From the NCBI GenBank assembly GCA_016342415.1, contig JAEIOD010000001.1:372001-436000 (forward strand): a DNA stretch of 64,000 nt. Reading direction: 5' to 3'. The stretch is from Clostridiales bacterium (GTDB lineage Bacteria; Bacillota; Clostridia; Peptostreptococcales; Acidaminobacteraceae). Shown in pieces: positions 16,855 through 25,887 of this stretch (the first letter of the stretch is position 1; every line of letters starts with the position of its first letter). The notes under the pieces were generated by a model. That model saw only the letters and a program-made list of their open reading frames with translations, did no database searches and was not told the origin of the DNA. A program made the translations under genes and the position numbers.

Positions 16855-17561
16855 TAAAATTCTCCCCCAATATATTCTGATAGCTCTGCCATAAACTTCT
16901 TCTTCTTGCCTCTACTAATTGGTAAGGACTGATTGCCTAAGAGAACTTCATTGTTGTTAACCGATTCTACTTGTCTTAGATTTATAAGATAACCGCTATT
17001 ACACCTGGAGAACCATTGGCCTTCCAATTGTTTTTCCAGTTTTTTTAATGAGCTGTATATTGTAATATCTTCTGTCTCTAAATGAATGACGACTTTGTGT
17101 TCAACACTTTCCAGATATAATATATTTGAAATCTCAAGTCTCATCAAGTCACCTTGTGATGAAACCAACAAATATGACTCCTGCGAGAATTCTACGCGTT
17201 TTACTGCTTTAGACAATTGTTGAACAAAATCCAAATATAGAATCGGTTTCAAAACATAACTAAGTGCATCTACTTTATATCCCTCAATGGCAAACTCCGC
17301 CATATTCGTTACAAATATAATAATGACATTCGAATCTATTTCTCTTATTTTTTTGGCCGCTGTCATACCATCCATCTCAAGCATTTGTATATCCATAAAA
17401 ATGACATCAAAAACAGCTTTATAGTTTTCTACAATTAAGCTGGCATCCGTATATGTTTTTACTTTAAATCTAGATTTTGTTGTTTTTTCGTAATCGTGAA
17501 TGTATCGAACGAGTTGTTTTCGTATATGAATATCATCATCCACCACTGCTATTTTAATCAT
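16854..17561 (-). CDS. LytTR-family response regulator
   Basis: The 235-residue protein has a receiver domain with VAVVDDD, phosphoacceptor Asp in VIFMDIQMLEMDG and Lys in VLKPILYLD, followed by a LytTR DNA-binding domain (ISNILYLESVEHKVVIHL, WFSRCNSGYLINL, LPISRGKKKKF). AGGAGG precedes the ATG. Its stop overlaps the kinase start (TAATG), so the two are a cognate pair. It heads the operon containing glf, the glycosyltransferase and two GH3 genes, and probably regulates those or the GH3 lipoprotein gene. A candidate binding site occurs twice nearby (14326-14338 and 20292-20304). Confidence 0.94.
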   Translation of the reverse strand: MIKIAVVDDDIHIRKQLVRYIHDYEKTTKSRFKVKTYTDASLIVENYKAVFDVIFMDIQMLEMDGMTAAKKIREIDSNVIIIFVTNMAEFAIEGYKVDALSYVLKPILYLDFVQQLSKAVKRVEFSQESYLLVSSQGDLMRLEISNILYLESVEHKVVIHLETEDITIYSSLKKLEKQLEGQWFSRCNSGYLINLRQVESVNNNEVLLGNQSLPISRGKKKKFMAELSEYIGGEF

Positions 17562-17640
17562 ATTTCCTCCTAATATTACGGTTCTATCATATCATTAATA
17601 AACCATAATTAATATCCGAAAATAGTATTCATAAACGCAG

Positions 17641-17666
17641 AAAAGGGAGTTGTATTTAACAACTCC
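17641..17666 (-). terminator. Likely terminator after the GH3 lipoprotein gene
   Basis: GGAGTTG (17646-17652) pairs with CAACTCC (17660-17666) around a 7-base loop. The U run after it on the minus strand is short (CTTTT), so termination may be partial, leaving some readthrough into the two-component operon. Confidence 0.55.
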
Positions 17667-17689
17667 AGTTTCTGAATGGGTTTCTTATA

Positions 17690-20227
17690 CTATTTAGAAG
17701 GAACTCTAAGGGGTTCTACATCATATTTTTCTGTACGCTCATCTTGAATCATACCTGACCAATTAAGACCGTATGCAAAATCATATGTGTTGCCTTCTGC
17801 ATCTGTATAACATGTCATATCACGAGGTACATCTTCTAATTGTGCTTCTACTGTTAACATGTCTGCTGGCATTTGAACTGGTAATAACCCAGATGGCTCA
17901 AATTCACCTGCTACAACTTGTAGGAATGCTTCTTCATCTAATCCATAACCTGAACCAACACTCATACCGAAGCCCATAATAATAGCATCTGCATATGGTT
18001 CCAATTCAGAGAAGATCATACCACCGTCAGCTTTAACAGCTACGATAACAGGTTGATCATCAGACATATTCTCTGATGCATAAATCACACCATTTAAATC
18101 TTCTGAATTCAGAATAATCGAATCTTTTCCAAAGTATGAACGATTCTCTTTTGATTCAACGATTTGAGTACCGTAACCACCATCTTTTTCTGTTTCAACG
18201 ATATCACCTGATAGTGATTCTTTTCTAACAAACTCAGAATCAGCTGTATATGGACCGTATTGCATTGAGATAGGGATATACTCTTCGTTTGCATAATCGA
18301 AGCCGAATCCTCTGAAATAATCACCAGTGTTAACTGGATCATTAATAATTGATAATGCAAAATCAACAGCCTTTAGTTCACTAGCTGATAAACGTGTAAT
18401 GTCTTCAACAGAAGCCATAGCATTACCTTCTGAATCCGCTAAACCTGTTAAGGTTTCTGAAGCTGTATCTGTTACTACTTCAAAGTACTCTGATAGTAAG
18501 TCGATACCCACTGGTAATTTCCATTCTGCTTTTGTTTCTACACCAAAGTATGAAACTGTATGTGGTATGTAAACCATTGGTACATATACTTTTGGTTTTT
18601 CTTCTGATGTTTTTGCTTGAATTGCGTTGTTTGAATTCTTAAGCATAACTACAGACTTTAACTGTGCTTCAAATGTTTTAGCTTGGTTCTCTTCATTCAT
18701 CACTGTTTCTACTGCGTAGTCAACATCGATGTATGGGTTTTCAAATAAACCAATTGTAAATACATTTTTTAATACTCTTACTGCAGTTTCTTCATAACGA
18801 GCTCTCATCACATCTTCACCATGAAGATCTACACCAAGTTCGTAAGCTCCTACAATTGGTTCTCTATCATTGTATCCACCAAATTGATCAACACCTGCCA
18901 TAATTGCAGTTAAGACACGTTCTTCTATTGTAAGATCGAACACACCATATGCTTTACCTTGGAAGAAACCTTCAAAGTTGTCTAATACGCCCCAGTCTGT
19001 ACAAACTACACCGTCATAACCATATTGTTCACGTAATAAATCTTTTACTTTGTAGTCACTGTAAGCAGTTCCTACTAACTCACCATATGTTTCATCTTCA
19101 TCATAAGCAATTGAGTATGATGACATCACTGCAGTTGCAGATTCAGTACTACCTTGTAAATCAAAACCACCATCTACAAATGGAATCATTTGAGTTTCAA
19201 ATTGTCCACCAGGATATACTTGTGCATTTCCTCTGAAGATATGACCTTCACGTCCACCTTCACCTGCACCATCACCTGGCCAGTGCTTGATCATTGCGTT
19301 CATACTAGAAGCGCCCCAACCTAAATCTTGACCATTTTCATCAAATGTAGATTGAACACCATTAACAAATGCACTTGTTAAGTCTCTTGATAATGCTGGA
19401 TCCACACCGAATGTACCATCTGTACGGTTCCATCTAGGTTCAGTCGTTACATCAATTTGTGGTCCTAAAAGTGTTCCGATACCGATTAAACGGTATTCTT
19501 CAGAAGTGATTTTACCCATTTCTTCAACAAGCTCAGCATCAAAAGTAGCTGCTAAAGCTAAGTTAGATGGAATGCCAGATACACCAGCATCTCTTGGATC
19601 ACTACTTGTGTTAACAGGGATGCCAATACCATCAGATTCTACATAAGCCTGCATAGCATTGTTCCACTCTGCTCCTGTTTTTGTATTTGCACCTGATGCA
19701 GCGTTAAGTACTGCTCTACCGCCTGCATCCAAGAAAGCGATTTGTTCTTCACTTAGTTCATCAGAAATCATAAATTGATGACCTGAGTACAACATCAAAC
19801 CGGAAATACTTTCTACAGATAATTGACTCGCTAAGTCTTTTGCTCTTGTTGTAACATCCAATCTCCAATCCTCATATGGATCTAAAAGATCGTTTTGATT
19901 TAAATCTTTAAAAGCAAAACCTTCAACCTGAATCAATTGAACACTTGAATCACTCGAGTATCCTATTGTTTTTCCGCCTTCATTGTGTACAAGTGTGTGA
20001 CCGTAATCTGTTGTTTCTTCTGACCACTTCACATCTCCTGAGCCAAATTCTTCAACTTCAGTAGGTGCAGCTTCAACCTCTTCTGCTACTTCTTCAGCAA
20101 CATTTTCGACTGCCTCTACATTTTCACCTGTGTTATTTCCCTCATTGTTTGAACTACAACTCGAAAATACTGACAACATCATTACCAATACCATTAATAA
20201 TGATAACGTTTTCTTCAACTTCCTCAT
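17690..20227 (-). CDS. GH3 glycosidase lipoprotein
   Basis: I start at ATG 20227, 8 bases after AAGGAG, giving 845 residues. A signal peptide ends in a lipobox with Cys24 (LSVFSSC), followed by an acidic, Val/Glu-rich linker (about 30-62). FKDLNQNDLLDPYEDW (about 106-121) looks like an EF-hand-type calcium loop, as found in this GH3 subgroup. The barrel includes IDVTTEPRWNRTDGTFGVDP and KHWPGDGAGEGGREGH, with nucleophile Asp411 in VVCTDWGVL. The C-terminal sandwich ends with PSGLLPVQMP. It is a surface exo-acting beta-glycosidase of unknown specificity. It is transcribed from its own promoter with a conserved upstream site and ends at a weak terminator. Confidence 0.93.
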   Translation of the reverse strand: MRKLKKTLSLLMVLVMMLSVFSSCSSNNEGNNTGENVEAVENVAEEVAEEVEAAPTEVEEFGSGDVKWSEETTDYGHTLVHNEGGKTIGYSSDSSVQLIQVEGFAFKDLNQNDLLDPYEDWRLDVTTRAKDLASQLSVESISGLMLYSGHQFMISDELSEEQIAFLDAGGRAVLNAASGANTKTGAEWNNAMQAYVESDGIGIPVNTSSDPRDAGVSGIPSNLALAATFDAELVEEMGKITSEEYRLIGIGTLLGPQIDVTTEPRWNRTDGTFGVDPALSRDLTSAFVNGVQSTFDENGQDLGWGASSMNAMIKHWPGDGAGEGGREGHIFRGNAQVYPGGQFETQMIPFVDGGFDLQGSTESATAVMSSYSIAYDEDETYGELVGTAYSDYKVKDLLREQYGYDGVVCTDWGVLDNFEGFFQGKAYGVFDLTIEERVLTAIMAGVDQFGGYNDREPIVGAYELGVDLHGEDVMRARYEETAVRVLKNVFTIGLFENPYIDVDYAVETVMNEENQAKTFEAQLKSVVMLKNSNNAIQAKTSEEKPKVYVPMVYIPHTVSYFGVETKAEWKLPVGIDLLSEYFEVVTDTASETLTGLADSEGNAMASVEDITRLSASELKAVDFALSIINDPVNTGDYFRGFGFDYANEEYIPISMQYGPYTADSEFVRKESLSGDIVETEKDGGYGTQIVESKENRSYFGKDSIILNSEDLNGVIYASENMSDDQPVIVAVKADGGMIFSELEPYADAIIMGFGMSVGSGYGLDEEAFLQVVAGEFEPSGLLPVQMPADMLTVEAQLEDVPRDMTCYTDAEGNTYDFAYGLNWSGMIQDERTEKYDVEPLRVPSK

Positions 20228-20256
20228 ATACCTGTCTCCTTTCAATCCTTGATGAA

Positions 20257-20304
20257 AGTATAAATCAGACAACCATCAAAAGTTGGAAAACTACGTAAAC
20301 GGTC
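20257..20304 (-). promoter_or_regulatory. Promoter and putative activator site of the GH3 lipoprotein gene
   Basis: On the minus strand GACCGTTTACGTA (20304-20292) is followed after 29 bases by the -10 box TATACT (20262-20257). The hexamer at the -35 position (CAACTT) is poor, so an activator is expected. The same 13-bp site with the same 29-base spacing precedes the glycosyltransferase gene at 14326-14338. Confidence 0.55.
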
Positions 20305-20310
20305 TTTTTT

Positions 20311-20629
20311 AATGCATAATTTGCACAAGTAAAATATCAAAAGCATTAAGAAATCGAAATAATATAAATTTATATAAGGGAAATGAAAAAAGGATGAATA
20401 TCCGATATTCATGTATGACGTTTTGCACAGGACAATGATGCGTATATACTAGTCTATTAACAAGTGAACCTGTCAGTGTTTAAATAAAAGACCAAGTTAA
20501 GCTCGATACAAGAATTAGAACATGTGATAATCGAAGTGAATCTGAGGTTAAATGGTACATTAAAGTAAAAAAGAAACTGCCTTCACATAATTCTAGTCTA
20601 AATTAAATATCTGAAATACACTGCATATA
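20311..20629. other. Non-coding stretch, nothing recognised
   Basis: This AT-rich spacer lies between the GH3 promoter region and the acetyltransferase terminator. I found no open frame with a ribosome site, no long inverted repeat and no RNA-gene signature. Confidence 0.5.
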
Positions 20630-20659
20630 TACAAAAGCCTACTTTGAAAAAGTAGGCTT
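20630..20659 (-). terminator. Terminator of the first GNAT gene
   Basis: An 11-bp perfect stem is formed by AAGCCTACTTT (20635-20645) and AAAGTAGGCTT (20649-20659), with a short U run on the minus strand. Confidence 0.75.
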
Positions 20660-20720
20660 CATAAACATAGTCTTTGATTCAATTCTTATCTTAACGACCG
20701 ACATCATGAATTCTTATAGA

Positions 20721-21179
20721 TTAGTCGTTAAGATTTACTTTGATAACAACTTGATCATCATTCATATCTCCTGTTTCTACAAAGCCAACACTTTTGTAAA
20801 ATTCCAGAGGACTGCCTTCACCTTGAGCGCATGAAGCATATAATACATCAATTCCTTTTTGTTTTACCTCATCAAAGATGATTTTTAGTGCATCACGCCC
20901 GAATCCTCTGCCTTGGAAATCGGTAGCAACCATGAAGCGCCAAAGATATGCGATATCCTCATCCGGTTTTTCATCGTCAGGACCGTAATACATCATGATA
21001 AAGCCTACAAGTTCATCATCATTGTAGATTGCTCTTGGTAAAGCATATTTATCCGTGTAAGCCTGTGCTATTGAAAGTGCATTTGTTTTCACCATCTTTT
21101 TATGGTTTTCTGATAATGTGTCACTTAATTCACACACCTTTAGCACGTTGTTTTCTGTAATAGGCTTCAAGTTAATCAT
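20721..21179 (-). CDS. GNAT-family N-acetyltransferase
   Basis: The 152-residue protein has the GNAT fold signature: IAYLWRFMVATDFQGRGFGRDALKII carries the R/QxxGxG/A acetyl-CoA loop (QGRGFG), and VLYASCAQGEGSPLEFYKSVGFVETG is the usual C-terminal motif B. Architecture resembles spermidine/polyamine acetyltransferase-like members (SpeG/PaiA/BltD type), but the substrate is not certain. It acts in the cytoplasm and has its own terminator. It is separated by about 250 bases from the next GNAT gene, so it is probably transcribed separately. Confidence 0.9.
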   Translation of the reverse strand: MINLKPITENNVLKVCELSDTLSENHKKMVKTNALSIAQAYTDKYALPRAIYNDDELVGFIMMYYGPDDEKPDEDIAYLWRFMVATDFQGRGFGRDALKIIFDEVKQKGIDVLYASCAQGEGSPLEFYKSVGFVETGDMNDDQVVIKVNLND

Positions 21180-21425
21180 AATAATCCCCCTTCTAACTTC
21201 ATTTTAACACGAGAAAGAAGAGGGCGTTTGGTAAGAATGTCTTAAATCAATTTATGCATACGGTCTAGTATCATTTCTACCCTTACTCACGACCTGCCAG
21301 TTCTACTCAAGCAATCTTCTTCACCTCCAGTATACGCACATGCCGACTGAGATTAAAGTTTACTAAATTACTTACGTCTCAGAGAATTTTCACCTCTGAT
21401 ATATGTTAAGAAGAGATTTATTAAC

Positions 21426-21902
21426 TTATTGATTTATATCCTTCTCGTAGAAAAATAAGGACAATGACGTTGCTTTGTCCAAGATCATTTCATTCACTTT
21501 CCTGTAGCCCATCTTCTCGTATAAGTGATGATTTCTTTTGGCCACACTAGGTGTGTCTAGAGACCATTTCACCACCTGAGAGAACTCTTCTTCGAGAAAA
21601 TTGATGGCTTTTTGACCAATACCATTATTCTGCTCTTCTGGTTCTACGTATATTCTGGTGAGATTATAATGATCCGAATCCATATCAGTTACATGGATAC
21701 CACCAATGATCTTGTCATTTTTCATGATCTTGAAGTACATGTTCTCTGTGATTTCCTGATGAAGTACATCCAGTGAGTCATATCCAGGTGGTCCTCCAGC
21801 AGGTCTGTCAAACGTCTGTCTTGTATCCTCATCGAATGTCTTAATCTGTTTTTCAAGTAATGTTTCTGCATCTTCTATTTTGGCTCTGATAAAATTAATC
21901 AT
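21426..21902 (-). CDS. GNAT-family N-acetyltransferase under a MerR-type promoter
   Basis: The best start is the second ATG at 21902, where GGAG is 7 bases upstream; it gives 158 residues (the ATG at 21908 is too close). GNAT motifs: IGGIHVTDMDSDHYNLTRIYVEPEEQNNGIGQKAINFLEE contains the acetyl-CoA loop (QNNGIG), and HHLYEKMGYRKVNEM closes the fold. Just upstream lies a promoter with a 19-base spacer and dyad symmetry, and the gene before it encodes a MerR regulator. A detoxifying or self-protecting acetylation induced by a small molecule is therefore plausible; this is inference from layout. Confidence 0.88.
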   Translation of the reverse strand: MINFIRAKIEDAETLLEKQIKTFDEDTRQTFDRPAGGPPGYDSLDVLHQEITENMYFKIMKNDKIIGGIHVTDMDSDHYNLTRIYVEPEEQNNGIGQKAINFLEEEFSQVVKWSLDTPSVAKRNHHLYEKMGYRKVNEMILDKATSLSLFFYEKDINQ

Positions 21903-21977
21903 AATCATTCTCCTTCTTTAGTAGGTTCATTAGATATTCCTTCATAATTCCGGTATATCCTGTTCAATACTATTAAC

Positions 21978-22008
21978 ATATTAACGGTTTACGTAACGTT
22001 AAAGTCAA
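21978..22008 (-). promoter_or_regulatory. MerR-type promoter with 19-base spacer
   Basis: On the minus strand: -35 TTGACT (22008-22003), a 19-base spacer, then -10 TAATAT (21983-21978). A dyad TTAACG-N10-CGTTAA (21981-22002) fills the spacer. Over-long spacers with a central dyad are the hallmark of promoters twisted open by MerR-family regulators. The merR gene is immediately upstream and the GNAT gene immediately downstream. Confidence 0.75.
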
Positions 22009-22023
22009 TGATTATTCTAAAAT

Positions 22024-22051
22024 TAAAAAAACTATCTTAAAAGATAGTTTT
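22024..22051 (-). terminator. Terminator of the merR gene
   Basis: AAAACTATCTT (22028-22038) pairs with AAGATAGTTTT (22041-22051), an 11-bp stem with a 2-base apex, and is followed by a U run on the minus strand. It separates merR from the promoter of the GNAT gene. Confidence 0.8.
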
Positions 22052-22083
22052 GATCCTAGTGTCGCTCCACGAATTTCTAATGA

Positions 22084-23007
22084 CTACAGTTTTCTGATAG
22101 GACAGTATAAATCTACTTGCATATTCCCTGACCATGAGTCTTCTGACACCACAATATGTTCTTCGAGAAATTGGTTATCAGTTATTTCATACTCATCACT
22201 GTTTCTAATCAACTTGTAAAGTTGCTGCCACGCTTGAACGATGTCATACAACTTGGTATTTGCAACCGCGTACAAGCCGCCTTTAAATACCTTTATACCG
22301 ATATCATCATTCCCCTGTATGTCATCGGTAACAGTCGTCCAGACTTCATAGCCATAAATACTGTTCCCTTGAGAAGGACTGGGATTATCAAATCCTAGAT
22401 ATCTCGTCGTAAATAGATCTTCAAGGCTATTTTTCTTTACCCACTTCATCATGACAGTCCACGCATCGTTTTCTGGTTGTTCGCTTTTAGCTATGTAGTA
22501 AGCAACACGCATAGGGTGCAACCTGATTATTCTAAGATCGCCAAGTATCCTCTTGTTCTCAAAACCTTCTGAACTGACAAGTTCTACAGTTTCATTTTCT
22601 AACAGTTCTCTTTCACACGAGTACAGGTTTTCAAGTGTTGTTATGATATTGTCGCTTTTGTTTGCACTCAGACAGAGAACCTTTATCAACTTTTCAATGG
22701 TTTGGGCTAAATTGCCCATCTCGACCAGTTCAGACTTCATACCAATCAACTTTCGAGTTAGTATAGTGAGTATTCTTTCAGAATCTTGAGATGAGTATAT
22801 CTCCTGAATTTCCTTCACCGTAAAGGATAATCTTCTTAATAAAAGAATCTGGTTCATCCGAGATATCGCATAACTATCATAGTGTCGATATTTACTCTCA
22901 TCAATTCTGGAACTCTGTATTAAACCTATCTCTTCATAGTATCTGAGTGTCCTCGTTGACACATTCAACTGCTTTGACAGCTCTCCAATTTTTACTAGTG
23001 TATTCAT
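22084..23007 (-). CDS. MerR-family regulator with GyrI-like effector domain
   Basis: The 307-residue protein has an N-terminal MerR winged helix (KIGELSKQLNVSTRTLRYYEEIGLI, then YRHYDSYAISRMNQILLLRRLSFTVKEIQEI), a dimerisation helix (about 75-120) and a C-terminal domain of about 160 residues. The latter (RILGDLRIIRLHPMRVAYYI, IYGYEVWTTV, FKGGLYAV, and the terminal VDLYCPIRKL) resembles the GyrI/BmrR-type small-molecule-binding fold. This layout is that of multidrug-responsive activators. AGAGG precedes the ATG. The likely target is the promoter at 21978-22008. Confidence 0.92.
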   Translation of the reverse strand: MNTLVKIGELSKQLNVSTRTLRYYEEIGLIQSSRIDESKYRHYDSYAISRMNQILLLRRLSFTVKEIQEIYSSQDSERILTILTRKLIGMKSELVEMGNLAQTIEKLIKVLCLSANKSDNIITTLENLYSCERELLENETVELVSSEGFENKRILGDLRIIRLHPMRVAYYIAKSEQPENDAWTVMMKWVKKNSLEDLFTTRYLGFDNPSPSQGNSIYGYEVWTTVTDDIQGNDDIGIKVFKGGLYAVANTKLYDIVQAWQQLYKLIRNSDEYEITDNQFLEEHIVVSEDSWSGNMQVDLYCPIRKL

Positions 23008-23286
23008 TAGTCTTTACCTCTATATCAAACTCTATATTAAATCAACCTATACTCACTTAAGTAAACGGATAAAAAGCATATCTATAACCCATCATCATAG
23101 GTATTAAATAAAATGTTCTCATATCCCAGCTAATTATACTTTTTTTACCTGTTTGTTAAAAGGGATCATCATTAGATAGTGCAAACATTAATCAATTCCA
23201 TCAGTAAATTAAAGCTCTATGGATTATTGCATTAAATTTATTTCGAGTAATAATACCAATTCTCATATTTTCTTACGTAGTTATAA

Positions 23287-23862
23287 TTATCCTAAAACAT
23301 CTACTATATCATCGAGCGAATTGAGCTCTTTTATTTCTAACTCTTTAAAACTTTCAACAAAATCAATAATATTCGACATTACATCCTCTTCATCTTCAAC
23401 ATCTTCCAAAATTGATTTATAGACATGCTCTACTCCTGCATCAGCGTAACCCTCGATTATCTCTTGTCTTAACGAATCCCTATTTGTATCAGTAACCTTT
23501 GAATATTCATCATCAATAACTTTTTCAAACGGCTTATCAAAACCGCGTTCACTTAAGTGTATAAAAGAAATGCTGCGGATCAAAGCCTCAAATCGTTGAT
23601 TGTTATTAGTAAACACACTTTGTGGAATCCTCACACGATTATCACTTTTATTCCGATCATGCACTTCTGTATAACTTCTTATGATAAATCCATAAATTGC
23701 AGACACGAGAAACAAATCGTAATACCTTGGAAACACTCTTAATTTTGGATTTGCTCCTAACTTTTTATAACCTTCATTTGCTTCTATATTATTATCTTCA
23801 AAACATAAAGCTTGATAATATTTTGATTTATCACCATAGATTAGACTGTCATTAAATCTCAT
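23287..23862 (-). CDS. Defence-associated protein of unknown function (191 aa)
   Basis: The 191-residue protein starts MRFNDSLIYGDKSKYYQALCFEDNN and contains PRYYDLFLVSAIYGFIIRSYTEVHDRN and a long acidic C-terminal helix region (EDVEDEEDVMSNIIDFVESFKELE). There is no signal or membrane segment. It is the last gene of the operon after the DndD-like ATPase, 9 bases downstream, with GGGGG before the ATG. By position it may correspond to a small partner subunit of the ATPase, as DndE or DptF-H-type partners are in phosphorothioation systems. I do not recognise its fold. Confidence 0.7.
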   Translation of the reverse strand: MRFNDSLIYGDKSKYYQALCFEDNNIEANEGYKKLGANPKLRVFPRYYDLFLVSAIYGFIIRSYTEVHDRNKSDNRVRIPQSVFTNNNQRFEALIRSISFIHLSERGFDKPFEKVIDDEYSKVTDTNRDSLRQEIIEGYADAGVEHVYKSILEDVEDEEDVMSNIIDFVESFKELEIKELNSLDDIVDVLG

Positions 23863-23871
23863 ATTTCCCCC

Positions 23872-25887
23872 TTAATTAATTTCAGAGTAATCAATTTGAT
23901 CACCAACTGAGTCATATTTTTTTCTGTAATCGATTTTATATTCTGCTCCAACATTTGCTTTCATAGCATTTTCAACTTCTCCCCGCCATTGAGTCGAGGA
24001 AGCAAATAAAATAACTTGAGGTGCTAATCTCGTAACCATCTTGGCTACTCGATCCCTATATTCTTTATCCAAAGCTCCAAAAGGAGAATCCATAATCATT
24101 GGATATGAATCTATTTTGTGATCTACCTCTACCTTTTTAGTTATTCCTGAATTTGTAGATTTAACTAAGTGAACTAAACCACTAATGAATGATAGACTAG
24201 TTATTTGTGCTTCTCCCTTAGACGGTCTAACTCTGATACCTTTTTTATCAATTATTTCAAAAACATAGTTTTCGTCAATATTAATTGAATAATCTTTTTT
24301 AACCATATCGTCATAGTTTTCTTGAACTATATCAACTAATTGCTTTCTAAGAACAGTTTCTTTATCCGAATAGTAATCTTCAATATATGAATATAATTCT
24401 TCAGCGACTTTTATTCTTCTTGTAATAATTTCCATTTCGTAACTTGTTTTGTTAATTTCTTCAATTTCAGTTTTAATTTCATTAATTATCTTTGTGTTAT
24501 TTACTATATTTATTTTTTTTACTGTTATCTCTTCCTTAGCATTTCTATACCGTTCTCTAGCAATTTTTAATTTTTTTTGCGCTGTACTTATTTCCTCAAT
24601 ATTCGAATTTTCTAATAGTTTTTCATACTTTTCTACCTTTTTTTGTTCTTCTTCAGATTCATTATAGTAATTTGAAATTGCATCGTTTATGTTTAATAGA
24701 TCATTCACACATTTTCCAGAATTACTTTTCTCTTTTTCGACACTACTTTTGAAACGATTTATCATAACACCATAACTCTCCGGGGGTAAATATTTCTTTA
24801 ATTTATCAAGATGATTATACTCCTCAGAATTTTTTTCCACTGCTCTCCCACAGATACACATACCCTCAGATAATATATGATTTATTGCTTTAATATTGAC
24901 TCCATCTATTACATTAACATCTGTCTCATACTCATTTAATAACTCAAGTGCTTTATCAAAAATCCTAATTGAGAAATGATTTATCATCTGATTACTTGAA
25001 AATTTCGAATAAAAACTTTTCTTCTCTTTATCCAAATTTGACAATGCTTTTTTTCTAAATCCATCATGTTTTTCCTTAAAAGTTTGATTTTCTTTTGACG
25101 ATTTAGTTTTATTCAAAAAATTCTCATATGTTTCAATCTCTTTCTCCTGTTTAATACATTCTCGATTTTTATTTTCTATTATCTCTAAATCAGTATCAAT
25201 TTTTGATTCTAGAAAATTCTGTTTTTTTAATAAAATCTCTAAGTCGCCCGTTGCAAGCTCTTCCAATTCATCCCTAAACATTTTAATAACACCGGTATTA
25301 GCATTTTTCCCACCTATGTGATCAATTGCATTTGACAGATAATCAAGTCCTAGTATTCCACGGACCGCTTCTGAGAGTTCTTTTCTACCAATCTGATTAT
25401 TATTTCCAATATCTTTAATTCTTTCACCATCAAACAAAAAATAACTAGATAATTTTTTCGGAAATATTTTATTAATTTCTGAAGAATCTAAATATTTCTC
25501 ATTTCCTGACTCAGGACATTTTTTTAGACGTGTTATCGAGTTTCCTGAATGTTTAGTTCTTTTATCTGAGACTTTAATAACTTTTTGAGATCGTTCCATT
25601 GTATATCTGCAGTTCTGGTGCAAAAATACGATTTTAACACGTACATATTCCGAACTATTTATAGACATATTTAACATCACAGATTTACTTAGTAAAAATT
25701 CGTTAATATCCTCCAAGTTGGCACTACCATAAAAGCACCAATTAAAAGCTTCTAAGAGTGTTGTTTTTCCTGAGCCATTTTCACCATGTATAATGGTTAC
25801 ATGTTTTCCTTCATCAGAGGCAAATTCAATATTTTGATTCCCATGAAATTGTCTAAAGTTTTCCAAATCAATACTCTTGATAATCAT
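23872..25887 (-). CDS. DndD-like SMC/Rad50-type ATPase
   Basis: The 671-residue protein has an N-terminal Walker A (IIHGENGSGKTTLLEAFNWCFYG), a Q-loop region ending in SSYFLFDGERI (a phrase typical of DndD), two long coiled-coil arms with an apical CxC (GMCICGRAV, like a zinc hook), and a C-terminal signature/Walker B region (PMIMDSPFGALDKEYR) followed by a D-loop. Such ATPases sense or remodel DNA; in Dnd systems DndD couples ATP use to sulfur insertion. Here it lies in a second operon beside the SspABCD-like operon, so it may instead serve restriction. The ATG shares a base with the stop of the 43-residue gene (TAATG). Confidence 0.87.
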   Translation of the reverse strand: MIIKSIDLENFRQFHGNQNIEFASDEGKHVTIIHGENGSGKTTLLEAFNWCFYGSANLEDINEFLLSKSVMLNMSINSSEYVRVKIVFLHQNCRYTMERSQKVIKVSDKRTKHSGNSITRLKKCPESGNEKYLDSSEINKIFPKKLSSYFLFDGERIKDIGNNNQIGRKELSEAVRGILGLDYLSNAIDHIGGKNANTGVIKMFRDELEELATGDLEILLKKQNFLESKIDTDLEIIENKNRECIKQEKEIETYENFLNKTKSSKENQTFKEKHDGFRKKALSNLDKEKKSFYSKFSSNQMINHFSIRIFDKALELLNEYETDVNVIDGVNIKAINHILSEGMCICGRAVEKNSEEYNHLDKLKKYLPPESYGVMINRFKSSVEKEKSNSGKCVNDLLNINDAISNYYNESEEEQKKVEKYEKLLENSNIEEISTAQKKLKIARERYRNAKEEITVKKINIVNNTKIINEIKTEIEEINKTSYEMEIITRRIKVAEELYSYIEDYYSDKETVLRKQLVDIVQENYDDMVKKDYSINIDENYVFEIIDKKGIRVRPSKGEAQITSLSFISGLVHLVKSTNSGITKKVEVDHKIDSYPMIMDSPFGALDKEYRDRVAKMVTRLAPQVILFASSTQWRGEVENAMKANVGAEYKIDYRKKYDSVGDQIDYSEIN

